NCBI GenBank assembly: GCA_009363875.1
Contig: CM018686.1
Coordinates: 8,494,001 to 8,558,000 of the forward strand
From: Mikania micrantha
Lineage: Eukaryota > Streptophyta > Magnoliopsida > Asterales > Asteraceae
Direction of reading: 5' to 3'
Length of the DNA stretch: 64,000 nucleotides
Every line of letters begins with the position of its first letter. Positions within the stretch are counted from its first letter, which is position 1. Positions 1 to 12,190 of the stretch are shown piece after piece. A program made the position numbers and the translations under genes. The notes beneath the pieces were generated by a model that saw only the letters and a program-made list of their open reading frames with translations, ran no database searches and was not told the origin of the DNA.

Positions 1-1121
1 TGCACGATCATTTTTATTTATCTATACAACTATATAATACATATTAGAATGACAAAATAGTAATATGATTAAATCTCTTAAAATTAAGAGTTTTACAACT
101 ATTATATCACATGCTACAAGCCTACAACTTTTTAAATCTAACCTAAATGTTTTTTTTTTCTCTTTTCACTTATCTCACATTGGTAGCCTTTAAGGAATAA
201 AGTAAGATATAATTATTATAAAAGAAAAAAACCTCTCAAACCAAATGAATCACTTCTTAACATTTTTAATATCTTTTTTTTATTTTTGTCTATATTGGTA
301 GCCTTTAAAGAATGAAATGAAGTGAGATAGAGTAATTATAAAAGAAAAAAAAACCCCTCAAAACAAATGAATCACTTATTAACATGTTTGGTACATTTGG
401 TCTTTTATGTTATGAGTTAAAGTCACTTTCAATGAACTATTAAATAAAAAAATGGTTTTTGTTATGATTATGACTCAAAACCAAACCATGCAAACCGTTA
501 AAATCACCCAACTTAGGTATTGTTTTTTCCGATGTATCGCGTGTTACTATACTAGTTAGCATTAATAGATAGATGTGTCAACACCTAAATGTATAATTTG
601 ATTTTTCTATTTGAAATTTCATATCATAAATTCAACAATCGAAAGTTCTAGGCAAACTCCAACGTGTAGAATTGACTTCTAAAACCTTTGAATAATTATT
701 TAATATATATATAGTGATATGTAATAGGAATTTTGAAATTAATTCAGAATCTTTATGAAATTCCTACCACATAAATTTGTAGGAAAATCACGTAATTAGC
801 ATTAATTTAAAATGGTGATATGTAATAACATTTATGATAAGTTGTTGACTAATTTAAAAGACTTGCATGATTTATTTAAGGTAAAACCTTTACATATTTA
901 CTGGCACTCTTCACTCACATCATTCATACGTACCTCCCAATAAGCATACATATTTGTTAACCAGTTGGTCCCATATCAAAACTAAAGTCTTCGTTTTACA
1001 TTATCCAAATTGAATAATTAAAACCAGTATATCAGAACTCAAAAGGATACAAACGAACTGGATCAACTGAATTACCAGATTCTCGATCATCTTCTTCATC
1101 TTTACACTCATCCTCATCATA
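1..1121. other. 5' flank of the TNL gene, with a tandem duplication
   Basis: This is AT-rich flanking DNA with no supportable gene. Positions 178-264 and 294-386 are diverged copies of one segment: both contain TTGGTAGCCTTTAA, a run of purines, and AATGAATCACTT followed by TTAACAT. The period is roughly 117 bp. TGAC-type W-box cores, such as TTGAC near 845, are present but not clustered enough to call. No convincing TATA box is seen just before the ATG at 1122. Confidence 0.5.
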
Positions 1122-4100
1122 ATGGTTGTTCTAACTCAACTTTTACCACCACCACCTTCTTCTTCAACTCATGATCATTCTAACTATAGATATGATGTGT
1201 TTTTAAGTTTTAGAGGAGCGGATGTTCGTAATGGCTTCACAGATCACCTCTACAACACTCTTTTGGATGCTGGTATCATCACATTTTTGGATGATGAAGA
1301 AATTGAAACCGGAAAGCCGCTGAAATCAGAACTCGAGAGTGCCATTAGATCATCCAGAGCTTCTATTATTATCTTGTCCAAAAATTATGCTTCTTCAACA
1401 TGGTGCCTGGATGAATTGGAACTAATCCTTGATCAACAGAGGAACTGCAAACAACATGTCATCCCCATCTTCTATCATGTCGAGCCAACCGATGTCAGGA
1501 AGCAACAAAATAGCTTCGGGGAGGCAATGGCGGAACATAAAAAGAAGTTGGAGACAGAAACAGATGAAGCGAAAAGATGCCAATTGGTTCAAAAGATAGA
1601 GTCATGGAAGATGGCACTCACACAAGTTGCAGATCTAAAAGGAAAAGATGCAAAGGATAGGTAAATATTACATATACATATTTACAAAAATTAGCATTAT
1701 ACGATGCATTTAGTTTGGAACTATGTATTTTCATCATAACTTATGCCCGTTGGGTAACTGGTCAGATTGGGTTCGGGTAAGACGGGTTTTAATCAAAAAC
1801 GGTTCGGGTCTAAATGAATTGTTCTTAAAAAACATCAATTTAGTTTAACTTAAAGTAAGCAAATAGTCCATTTGGATAATTTTTAGTGATTTTCTCATCA
1901 AAAAGGATTTTTAATCATTCTTAAATGTTTGAATCATTGCATTAGCATGCTTTTTTGGTTACCCTTCTTGACCCGTATTATGTTTAAGTGTTATCCATCT
2001 CAACCCATTCAATATTATGATGTACCCATTTCAACCCATTATACTACAATTGTTTACCCAAACCAACCCATTTCCTTTGACATTGGTAAAAATTGCCACA
2101 TCTAATCATAACTTTAGATCAAGTTGTGTTGTATATTTCTAACTAAAATCAATTTTCAGGAAAGAGACAGCGTTTATTAAAGAAGTTGTTGCCGACATCC
2201 ATCATATATTACATGTACCCTTAAGTCACACCCTGCCACGTTTGATCGGGATGGCCTATGAAATTGAATTCATTAGTTCATGGTTGACTGATGGATCTTG
2301 TCATACTGTTGACACTCTCACCGTTGTAGGCATGAGTGGGATCGGGAAGACTTCTTTGGCAAGACATGTTTTTGGGTTACACTTTAGTAAATTTGATAAA
2401 AGTAGCTTTATTGAAGATATCAATGCAAAGGCTAATGAACGCTCTAATGGATTGCTTGATTTACAGAAGCAACTTCATGGAGACATTTCAAAAAAAATTG
2501 AGTTACGAGTTAATGATGTCATTGGGTACACCTCTAAGATTGAATATGTGCTAGCCCGTAAAAGGGTGTTTATAGTGCTTGATGATATTGGTAGTCTCAA
2601 GCAGTTGGATGCACTACTTGGAAACAAAGGTTTACATCCTGGAAGTAAAGTCATAATTACAACCAACAATGTATCTTTAACAAAAGGGTATGCATTATTC
2701 AAGTCACAAGTTCATCCTAATCATAAAGAGGTCTTACTTAATGGTTTATATGAATATGAATCACTAGAACTTCTATGCATTCATGCATTCAATAGCCATA
2801 ATCCCAAAGAAGGTTATGAAGAGGTTTCAGAAAAACTTGTGAAGTATTGCGATGGACATCCATTGGCTATTGAAGTTTTGGGTAGTTCTTTACAAAATCA
2901 AGATGTGGCATATTGGGAAGAGTGCATAAAAAGTATTGAAGAAAGAACCTCATTCACATATAAACAAGGCATTAAAGATGAGCTTTGACACTTTGCTATT
3001 TGAAAATGATAAGGAGTTATTTAAGCACATTGCATGTTTTTTTTGGGGAATTGATAGAGATGTGACTGAAAAAATATTGAATTCATGTGATCTTAATGCA
3101 AGATATGGGATCACCAATCTCATTAATAGATGCCTTCTTAGTATCGGATGGAATAACGAGTTGATGATGCATCAATTGGTTCGAGAGATGGGAAGAGATT
3201 TAGTACGTCAAGAGTCACCCAAGAAGCCATGGAAGCGTAGTCGATCATGGTGTCACACGGATTCATTTAAAGTGTTAAAACATAAAAAGGTAATAGGTCG
3301 CTTATTGTTAGTAGTTATGAAAGTTCTAAGTATTTTTATGGTGTGTATATCACATTTATAATATGTTTTCTTTCTTTTTTTTATTGACATGCTCTTTCTT
3401 TGTAGGGTAAGGGAAATATGTTAGGACTAGCCCTTGACATGAGAATGCTTGACAAGAAGATGTTACATGGTTCATTTGAGCTAAAAACTGATTCATTCAA
3501 TCACATGGATAATTTAATGCTACTCCAACTCAATTATGTGCAACTAAATGGTTGTTTCAAGAATTTTTCAGAAGAATTAAGATGGTTGTGTATGCATGGT
3601 TGGCCTTTAAAGTCTATACCTTTAGACTTACCAATGGAGAATCTGGTTGCTCTTGACATGTCTTATAGCAATATTGAATCCTTTGACATGTCGTATAGTA
3701 ATCACAACCACTTGTTAATATGCAAACGGTAAGATTTTAGATACTCGTGTGGAGATTGGTAATAATTTTTTTACCCCAACAATCATATTGGCTGAAGGGT
3801 AAAATTTTAGATACTCGCATATAGATTGGTGATTTTTAGTCAAATAATAACTTCAATTTGGAAACCGCTTTGGGTTAGCATCCAAACCAAAATTGAATTC
3901 GAGGGATGGAAAACTTGAACCCAAGTCATATAGTAATGAATAAGAGCGCAATTGAGATTACTAGGGATTATTCATTTGTGTATCGATAAGACCATTCACT
4001 ATTTTCTGAATTGAATTGAATTCAAAAATTTTGAATTTCAAACTGGTTTGAGCCAAATACTAGAACGTATAACATGAAATCTCAATTGGTATCATTTAAA

Positions 4101-5951
4101 TATCAACTACTTAAAATAAGTGAGGACACTTGAATGAACACACTCACATGACAACTCTTCTTGTTCTTTCATTACGAGTAAATACATTTCTTTACATGTT
4201 TTAACCTATCTTTACTTCAGAGGTTAATAGGATCAACTTCAAAAGACAAGAGATTGCTTGGATCATTGAAGATTCTGGATCTAAGTTTCTGTGAACAACT
4301 TCATAGTGTTGGTGGTTTTTTCTTGCTTCCTGCACTTGAGAGGTTAATCCTTGGACACTGCACATTTTTGATTAATGTGTGTGAATCAATTGACCAATGT
4401 GATGAACTTGTTCATATTGATCTTAGTTACTGCTACAAGCTTAAAAAGCTTCCAAATTCCCTAGGTAAGTTAAAAAAGGTTAAGACACTATTATTAGATG
4501 GTTGTAATTCCTGTGAATCTCAAATTGAGATGAGGAATGAAAAGGCTATACCAAATGATCTGAAGTTCTTTATGATTTCTTTACCGAGCTCATTGAGAAT
4601 TTTGTCGCTTGCAAATAATAACTTGTACAACGAATGTTTCCCGATGGACTTGAGTTGCCTAGCCATGTTAGAGGAATTATGTTTAGATAATAATCCAATT
4701 GTTTCAATGCCTAGTTGTGTGAGGACCCTTCCAAGGCTTGAGAGACTTTATATGGACGATTGTTATAAGGTGATATCAATTGAGCATCCTCCACGTACGC
4801 TAAGAAAATTATCAATATATTCCAAAGTTGTAGATAATTCTTCAATAAGTAAAATTAAATTTGATCTAGAAATGTCCCCACTCAACTTATACGGAGTTGG
4901 TCTATTATTAGTATCATCATTTGAAATTGATGGTATGGTGAAAATCCAAGGTATGGCAAGTGTTGAGGAAAAAGTGTTACATAGTTTGGGTTGGACAAAT
5001 TTAGAGTTTGCTAAAGAAATGGTCTTGAAATCTTTCAGATATGGAGGAAGATCAACTGAATGCCAAACCCAGGTTTGCTTTTATTGAATTAACTGTTTCG
5101 TGTCGCATATTATGAATTTAAAGTTGTTTTATTTATTTAATGGCAGATGTATTATCAATTTGGAGTATTTAGCATGTTTTATAAGAGGAAAGAAATGCCA
5201 GAGTGGATTAGTTGTAGAAGCAAGGGCTCATCAATATCATTTACTATCCCACCTCTTAACAATCTCAAAGGATTGAATTTCTTATGTATTCTGAAGTCAA
5301 ATCCGGCACTTGGCTTTTCATCTCAGAGTCACTTTGAGATACCATTGATTAAAATTAGTAATATTACAAAAAATCACTCCTGGATTTATAATCATTATAT
5401 TGATAGAGTCGAGTTTGTTGGAAATAAACATTATAATGAAGATGGTGAAGAGAATTCTAAAGGAGGAAGTGAAGACTGTTTAAGTTGGTTAAGCCATTGG
5501 ATGTTTGGGCCAAATGAGATGAAAGCTGGTGACCACATTACTATTACTGTAGCAAATAAATATTTTTCTAGAAGTCAACATATATTGGAGTGTGGGATTT
5601 GTTTGAAACATGCTGATGACGATGACGATGACGACGAGGAAGAAGATGTGTTGGGTTATTACAAGTCATGGAATCACATTATTGGCGGAGATCTCTCACC
5701 TTTTGAAACTACAACAGGAGAATACATCCTGCATCACAATCAATTTTGGCGGCTTTCAACTAAAATATTTGGATTTTCTCCTTTTATTGATGATGGAACC
5801 AAGTTTAAAGGTACATGTTTTGTTTTTATTACTAGAATTTAGTCAACTCTTATATGATTAATTATTAATAAAGTCTTGTTTTCATGTGTTTTTCTTTTCA
5901 TCAGAAGTGAAAATGAGCACATTTAAAGCATTCTCACAAAAACAAGTCTGA
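1122..5951 (+). CDS. TIR-NBS-LRR (TNL) disease-resistance protein, six exons, one frameshift in exon 2
   Basis: Intracellular immune receptor of the TNL class. Exons inferred from GT-AG borders with matching phases: 1122-1660, 2160-3289, 3406-3728, 4223-5072, 5147-5810 and 5905-5951 (stop TGA at 5949). Exon 1 encodes the TIR domain (from about residue 24, YDVFLSFRG; the E of SSTWCLDELE is the expected NADase glutamate). Exon 2 encodes NB-ARC: P-loop GMSGIGKTS (about 237), kinase-2 VLDDI (about 320), a GLPL-like GHPLA (about 411) and MHQ in place of MHD (about 515). Exons 3-4 encode LRRs. Exon 5 is the post-LRR C-JID-like domain with an Asp/Glu tract encoded at 5609-5648. Near 2925-2937 the reading frame moves by one base; without correction the protein stops at 2988 (about 455 aa, TIR plus partial NB). 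With that one shift the model is about 1183 aa, normal for the family. Recent pseudogene or sequencing indel are both possible. Confidence 0.88.
1741..2100 (+). mobile_element. MITE-like repeat in TNL intron 1
   Basis: A roughly 360-bp segment in intron 1 that begins GCCCGTTGGGTAACTGGTCAG and ends near CCCAAACCAACCC...AAAATTGCCACATC. Its ends are rich in GGGT/ACCC words typical of a common dicot MITE class. A related copy lies at 38977-40122 beside a broken TNL paralogue, on the same absolute strand although that paralogue reads the other way. Superfamily not assigned; no clean target duplication is visible. Confidence 0.5.
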
Positions 5952-6330
5952 TATATATCTGTTGCTGAGGTAGATTTTAACACCCAAATACTTTTCTAAC
6001 CACATAATTAAAACCCACATAATACTTGCTACACAATATGTGTTAGTCTCACAGGAGATAACAAAGCAAAAAACTCACATCCTTGTAACTTGATGGATAT
6101 ATGTTTGGAAATTGCAACAAGACAACAATATTGTTTAAATTTCAAATGTAAACAAACAAACACGTATATACTTGTACATTAACAAGCTTCATTTGGTTCA
6201 ATAGTGTACATACGTGAATGTGTATAACACATACAATTTGTTAACACTAATTTTTATGATGCATAATACATGTTTAGAAAAGATAAAGCGAAAAAAAATG
6301 ATGTTTAAAACCAGAAAAAACAAATAATTA
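5952..6330. other. 3' flank of the TNL gene
   Basis: AT-rich DNA following the last TNL exon. It probably holds the 3' UTR and polyadenylation site, but I see no distinct signal, gene or repeat that can be supported. Confidence 0.35.
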
Positions 6331-6947
6331 ATAGTTTAAGTAGAAAAATTTATGGTCGGAAGTTTCCGACATTTTTCCGACCAAAATGAATAACTCGTTG
6401 GAAAGTTGTCGGAATTTTCTGACTATTTTCCTACCATAGGTTTTCTTTTTTTTTTCCAGGTTCTTAACATCGTTTTCCTGCGTCATGTTTTTTACGCCTT
6501 GATTATTACGAAAACATTAGTTATAAACAATATAATTTAACAACTTATATGTTTGTGTCTTGGTTGTGTAAAGAAACAAATGCATATCTACTTATACACT
6601 GAAAAAACGTTCTTGCGTTCTAATAGTGTACATACACGTAAAAAGGTGGAAGTGTATAACACTTAATTTGTTAATCCAAGTAATTGAAAAACAAAAACTA
6701 AAAAGTTAAAAGTAGGAAAATGGTCGTCGTTTCTGGCTTTTTTCTACCAAAATGAATAATTTGTTGAAAGTTATCAGAATAGTTTATTATTCTTAGTAAT
6801 ATTTTATGTTTTAACTTATGCAACTGTTAATTATAAAATATAAGTTCTTTAATTTATCACGTGAACAAGCCAGCCACATAATCCATTTGCCCTAGTTTGA
6901 AGACTTTGCCTTTCACCTTCAACAAAAGGAGATTTCTCGAGAATCCG

Positions 6948-6985
6948 ATGTCGTTGGCTGCTCGATGCTCCAAGCAACTTCGCAG
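6948..6985 (+). other. Possible captured host exon (5' UTR, start and splice donor)
   Basis: Inside the CACTA element, a C/T-rich leader at about 6885-6947 precedes an ATG at 6948 and a short Arg/Ala/Ser-rich reading frame (MSLAARCSKQLRR). It runs to a consensus-like donor CGCAG|GTATGC at 6985/6986. This looks like the first exon of a nuclear gene with an organelle-type presequence carried by the transposon. The fragment is too short to identify, and chance resemblance is possible. Confidence 0.22.
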
Positions 6986-7462
6986 GTATGCCTCTTTTGT
7001 ATGCAAAAAGTTGATAGGAGCTTTTCTTTCTTTTAATTTGCATTCGCATTCAATATGTTCCATCCTATTTTGTTAGGATTTTATTGTAAGTTTTGTGGTT
7101 TGTAAATGTGTAATTTATTATGTTTAAAATTCTTATGAATTGCTTCAAAACAGGTACTTGTGTTTACAACCAGTGGTGTAAAAATAGCGTAGGCGGCCAT
7201 TTAGGCGCTAGGCACCCACTTACCTTGTTGATTTAGCTCTGGTCGGCGTCTAACGACCAAGTAGGAGGAAATCAACCTAGTCGGTTATTTTTTTTAACTT
7301 TTTCGGTCAAAGGGATTGTATCCATGAGTCTTTTTGAAATTTCTCAACCCTAAATCGTTAATATGTCTCCTTGTGTATAGTAAGTGAGTTAATAAATCAT
7401 TGTTTTTTTGTTCCATATTATCGTCACTTATATATTTGTACATATAGTGTTACTCTTTTACA

Positions 7463-8440
7463 GGGTTGGAATACCGATGCATGGAAAAAGAAGTCCGAGA
7501 GAGGGAGAAACAATCGTACGACTGCCGATGAAGAGGATGTGATATCTCGACATACAGGCATGTATAGGAAATACGACATACACTGATTCATCTTGTTGAC
7601 TAATTATATCTATAAACTTTAGTTTTTTACTTTTAACACATTACATTAAATATCATAATCTTTTTTATACGAAAAGAGATTGGGAAAACCACCCACATTT
7701 AATGAACTCTTTATTGAAGATCACCTTGTCAAAGAGTCGAAGAAAAAGTTTTGGGATGGACTGTATGATGAAAGCTTGGACGGGCGCTGTATTGTACCAA
7801 CTTTTAATACAACAACCATGTTGATTTTATAAATTGTAGTAGGAATACATAATAGCCATGATCGACAGGTATGGGGAGGACGTTACTCAACATATGGTCG
7901 GTGATGCTGAGTTGTGGGAGCGTACACAAGGAGGGAGCAAATTCGGGATAGGTTCTTTGGATTCTAATGTCATCATTACGGGCACACCATCTTCATCATT
8001 CATGTCTACACCGTCCGACACAAAGTATCAACGCTCACAAGAGAAGGTATTTCATAAAAAAATTAAATAAGGAAAGTTTGACCCGTTTTGACTAGTCATA
8101 CTCGTTTAACCAACTTTTACTGATGTATGTGTGTCTATATATATATGTATATATATTGATAGATTGTTATTATTTTGTATATTAATGAAGATTTGTATTA
8201 ATTATATCTTGTTTGATTACTTATTTATGCATGTTTTAACAATTTTTAAGGTGCGAGACTTGCAATCATAAGTAGAAGAATTGCATAATCAAGTCGAAGA
8301 TGTGCACCTAAATATGAGGGAAGAGGTACAACATCACATGAGGTAAGAAATGCAACAACAAATAAGGAAAGAGATGAAGAAAGAGATGAACCACAAATAG
8401 CCGAGCTAATGAAAAAATTTGGTAATCCCGGCAATCTTAC
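7463..8440 (+). pseudogene. Transposase_24-like (En/Spm-associated) protein remnants
   Basis: Three collinear conceptual blocks match the conserved plant Transposase_24 layout. The block at about 7463-7560 gives WKKKSERGRNNR...DEEDVISRHTG. The block at about 7680-7815 gives KPPTFNELFIEDHL..ESKKKFWDG. The block at 7858-8060 gives RYGEDVTQHMVGDAELWERTQGG..FGIGSLDSNVIITGTPSS. A charged, coiled-coil-like tail (EELHNQVEDVH...EMQQQIRKEM) follows at about 8265-8400. Blocks lie in different frames with stops between them, so no intact protein exists. The family is known as an accessory or C-terminal portion of En/Spm-type elements, consistent with the surrounding CACTA termini. Confidence 0.65.
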
Positions 8441-9165
8441 ATGATAGTTTGGCTTATATATTCGTCTTTTGTTGTTAAACTTGTAGTATGATGATGGTTG
8501 TCTTTTGAGGTGAACTTGTAATTTGATGATGGTAATCTTTAGGGGTAAAACTTGTAATTTGATGTTGGTAGTTTTTCATGGTAGAGCTTGTAACTCAACA
8601 ACGACGTTATCTTGTAGTTGAAAAAGATTTGTAATGAATTTTTCTGCATTTAAAGCAGGAAAAAATTTGGGTTTATCATAGTTATTAATAATTTATTTTT
8701 TTGCAACTTTTTTGTATGAAATTAGTAGGAACAAATAAGAAAAAAGTAGAAAATGTTTGTCGGAAGTTTGTTGGAAATACAAGAAAAAATGAATAAGTAA
8801 ATAAAGCTAGTGGTCGGAAATTTGTCAGGTGCTTAATAAAAGAAATAATAAATAAATAAAATATCTTGTTAGAAATCAGTCGGAAAATAAAAAGTTTTAA
8901 AAATAAGTTTTTGGAAACAAGTCGGAATAGAGAAAAAATAACACTTCATCTTATTTTTTTGTCAAAAATGTTTTCGGAAGTTTGTCGGAAATAGTGCCGT
9001 CGAAAAGTTGTAGGAAAATTTCCACAGAAATTTTTCAAAAATAGTATACCAACTAGTTTTGTTCCAACTAATATATTTTGTCGGAATTTGGTCAGAAATA
9101 GTGTTTTCATACAAAGTTCCTACACAAATCTTTGTTAGTACGTGTTTTCTAGTAGGGTGATGCAT

Positions 9166-9745
9166 GGTATGGGCTAACGCAAAGAGGCTAGATTTAGAAG
9201 TTAAAAATAAAGTAGGATTTATTGATGATACCAAGGTTTAGATCTACTGAAATTGAAACACTTGCAAAACTAATGGGATAAGTATAATAACTATTATATA
9301 ACATGGATTTTAAATTCTATACACGAAGAATTGTATCTAATACAAAAGTTTTCTGCAACAGCATCTAATGTGTGGAATGAGTTAAAAAAAACATATAATA
9401 AAGTGAATACGTGTATTTTTTTTAACCTACATTATAAAATTAATTCTCTCATTCAAAATGGTATTCATATTTCTGATTACCATCATAAGTTGAACTCAAT
9501 TAAAAATCAGTCGTTTGAAAATAAAAATGTGGCCTTTTTACAAAAACAAGTCAATCATTTAATAATAAAAAGAAATTAGGAAGATGTCCAAATCCAAATC
9601 TAAAGTTGCACATTGCACCGAGTTGGGTATAAAATTGAAAAGTCTTTTGAATTAGGCTATCCTCAAAATTTTAAGAAAACTAATTCAAATATGTTTGAAA
9701 AGACAAGTTCATCCGATAGCTTTGTCTTGAATAAAACCTAATGCT
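9166..9745 (+). pseudogene. Decayed Ty1/copia gag fragment
   Basis: Conceptual translation in shifting frames gives the hallmark order of a plant copia gag. First is an N-terminal block near 9170-9240 (ANAKRLDLEVKNKVGFIDD). Then comes a central block at 9331-9579 (SATASNVWNELKKTYNKVN). Last is a degraded zinc knuckle with the typical following residues near 9606-9690 (YKIEKSFELGYPQNFKK). Cysteines of the knuckle are partly lost and several stops intervene. No LTR or PBS could be tied to it; it abuts the CACTA right end. An old relic, unrelated at close range to the two Sirevirus copies further right. Confidence 0.6.
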
Positions 9746-9879
9746 TCTAATATTTTTATTTCAGTGTTTTTAACTTAACTTAACTTAACTGATCATATTT
9801 AAAAATTGTTAAATCTTATTAATGAAAAACACGGTTAACTCGCTGCCCGTGGAATATTCGGCGAAAACCAAATTTTCTT

Positions 9880-10470
9880 ATTTTCGCTTTCTTAACTCCG
9901 TTTTACGATCCGATTCGAAATCCGGTGATCCGATTTCGATGCAAATAACCTATTTTTAAGCAATTTTGCGTTCCGGACTCAGTTCCGCGATCCGTTTCGC
10001 AATCCGGCGACCCGATAATCGGTATAGGAGCCGATTAAATTCCAACTGTGGCCCAAAATTCAGTTTCTTATTGGTTTTTAATATATAAACCTAGTTTTGA
10101 TAGATTTCGCGTTCCGGACTCACTTTTGCGATTTGTTTCGCAATCCGTCAATCCGATAATCAATATATGAGCTGATTAAAGTTCGATTGGGACCTGGAAT
10201 TCAGTTTCTCGTCGGTTTTTAATGTAAAGACATTTTTGATCGATTTCACTTTCCAGATTCAGTTTTGCGATCTGTTCCGCAATCCGTCTATTCGATAATC
10301 GATTAGGAGTTGATTAAATTATGATTGTGACCTGGAATTCGATTTATCATCGGTTTTAATAGAAAAACCTATTCTTGATTGATTTCGCGTTCCGGGCTCA
10401 TTTTTACGATTAGTTTTATAATACGGCAACCAAATTTCAATCAAGAGGATGATTAAGATTCCTGTTTCGA
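9880..10470 (+). repeat. Tandem repeat, period about 140 bp, about four diverged copies
   Basis: The phrase GCGTTCCGGACTCA and variants recur at about 9968, 10109, 10248 and 10387, a spacing of 139-141 bp. Each copy also carries a TTTCGCAATCCG-like block, an ATAATCG..AGGAG.TGATTAAA block, and a GAATTC.GTTT..CATCGGTTTTTAAT-like block. Copies are diverged by substitutions and small indels, so the array is old. Such arrays are common in LTRs and 5' leaders of plant gypsy elements, and the flanks here look like LTR debris. Confidence 0.75.
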
Positions 10471-12190
10471 TATGAAAATCAATAAACTATCAATTTTCAA
10501 TACAATTTCAATGCAAACCCTATAAATGATCAAAATCAATAATTGTAACCACTCAAATCAGATAATACTCCTATCAAATCGATTATGGACACGCACGTAG
10601 TTTCAAGATCAGTTTGATAGTTTGGTTTATCAAATCCTTGACAATGAATGTCCAGGAATGTCTCCATAAACCAAATCGATCATCAATAACTTACAGAAAA
10701 TCTAATTAGTTGCATAAGTCGAACTCAATAACAACAACTTCGTACGCTGAATACTACTCTTTGGTTTTACAACAATCCAGGTGAGTTTTGTACAACCTCG
10801 TTTCTTTTAAATGGTTTACAAACATCGAGGTATCATTATGAATTTTTTCTAAACATATGATATGTTCATTAATAACTATTTGTCGGCATGGGATATCATA
10901 AGATGACTGTGGGTATCAATGTGCTATATCAAAAGTCCTTAACAATCAAACTGTATCTAGTGAACCTATGAGAGGCCGAACGACTAGACAAAGATAGTAC
11001 TATTGATCTTTGACATCCCCATTTGTGTGGAGGTTTGCTTCTCCTCCGAGGCAAATGCTTATCACCATTTATATCATCAAGTTAATGTAGTGAGACATTA
11101 ACTTAACAACGAGGCAAAGATATTTACCGACGGTAATATCACAACATATCAACAACTGTCGGAAAGAAACTACATATGGGTCACATGAATATTCCAATCT
11201 TGTCAATGTGTATCATTGGCTATAGTGTCGTATCATATTGTATCGAATCTTGCATATGACTCACAGACCTTTCAAAACATTAAATCTTTTACAGGTAGAC
11301 AGCGACGATCCGCCATGCGCACTTCATGCGCACTTCTTGCGCACTTCTTGCGCACTTCTGATAGGATTTTGAGAATGCTAGTTATGTTATATGCTTTTAA
11401 ACTATACCTGAGATTGTGTAACTATAACTGTACATTACGTACAGTAAATTTTAAATTAATTATGTGTGTTTTGATACTGGTACTAGTATATTTAGACCCC
11501 CTCTTTCAAAAATATGCTTCTGCGAACTTCAAGAAATTACTGGTGACGAGAGGGTGGGGTGTGACACATAATATAACCATAACTGAAAATTAATCGATAA
11601 CTGATTTTAACTGACACCGACTTTAACGGATGGTTATGGTTAAGCTAAGGCATTAATCGACTCATTCGGTTATTGTTATGGTTAAGTGAAGTCATTAACC
11701 AGCTTTAACCAAACCTAACTGATTATTGTATATATGTTTTTTTATTAATATCTCTAGGTGTGTGTGCATGTATTTTTTTCTTTGCAAGTCAAATTATCTA
11801 AGGTGAGCTATAAATTTTTATTGAAAAAAAATATTATGGGTTACATTGGTGACTAAATATATCATAAGATGAGTTAGTGTTTATATGGTTTTACTTTTTG
11901 TTCACTCACTCTCATTCTCAGTTACTCGAAAGTCATACGAGCTTCACTTAGACTTTTATGATTAATTATTATATCTATAATTCACAAGCTTATTTACAAG
12001 TTTTTCTTAGTTTTTCAACAATTTCATTATTAACCGAATTTAACTGAAACCGAGCCATAACAAGTGGTTGGATTAATGGTCAACCGATCAATTGATTATG
12101 GTTATGAATATGGATTTAGAGTTAACCGAAATAGAGGTCTTGGTTATGGAAATGGTAATAACCGCACCGAACTGCATCATGCACACCCGT
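10471..12190. other. Non-coding LTR-type debris
   Basis: No gene is supportable. The stretch near 10720-10870 (AACAACAACTT... CCAGGTGAGTTTTGT...) resembles the AAGGTGAGTT-type leader found in the gypsy LTR at 44640-44700, so this is probably degraded gypsy LTR/leader. At 11316-11359 an 11-bp unit (TGCGCACTTCT) is repeated four times. Around 11570-12180, scattered GGTTAA/AACCGA-type words suggest another old repeat. Confidence 0.4.

Larger units (their letters stand above)
6340..9165 (+). mobile_element. Decayed CACTA (En/Spm-like) DNA transposon
   Basis: Both ends are thick with short variants of GTCGGAAATTTGTCGGA: 6350-6420 on one side, 8755-9110 on the other. These are the subterminal repeats expected of CACTA elements. 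The right end reads TTTTCTAGTAGGGTG at about 9147-9162, a slightly degraded inverse of the CACTACTAGAAAA-type terminus. Between the ends lie pieces of a plant Transposase_24 protein. The left terminus is not sharply defined, and a second subterminal-like block at 6720-6780 suggests internal rearrangement. Confidence 0.6.

Noticed and set aside
2160..3361. Two separate genes because the NB region is in two frames
   Set aside because: Exon phases on both sides and continuous homology to the TNL family fit one gene with a one-base shift.
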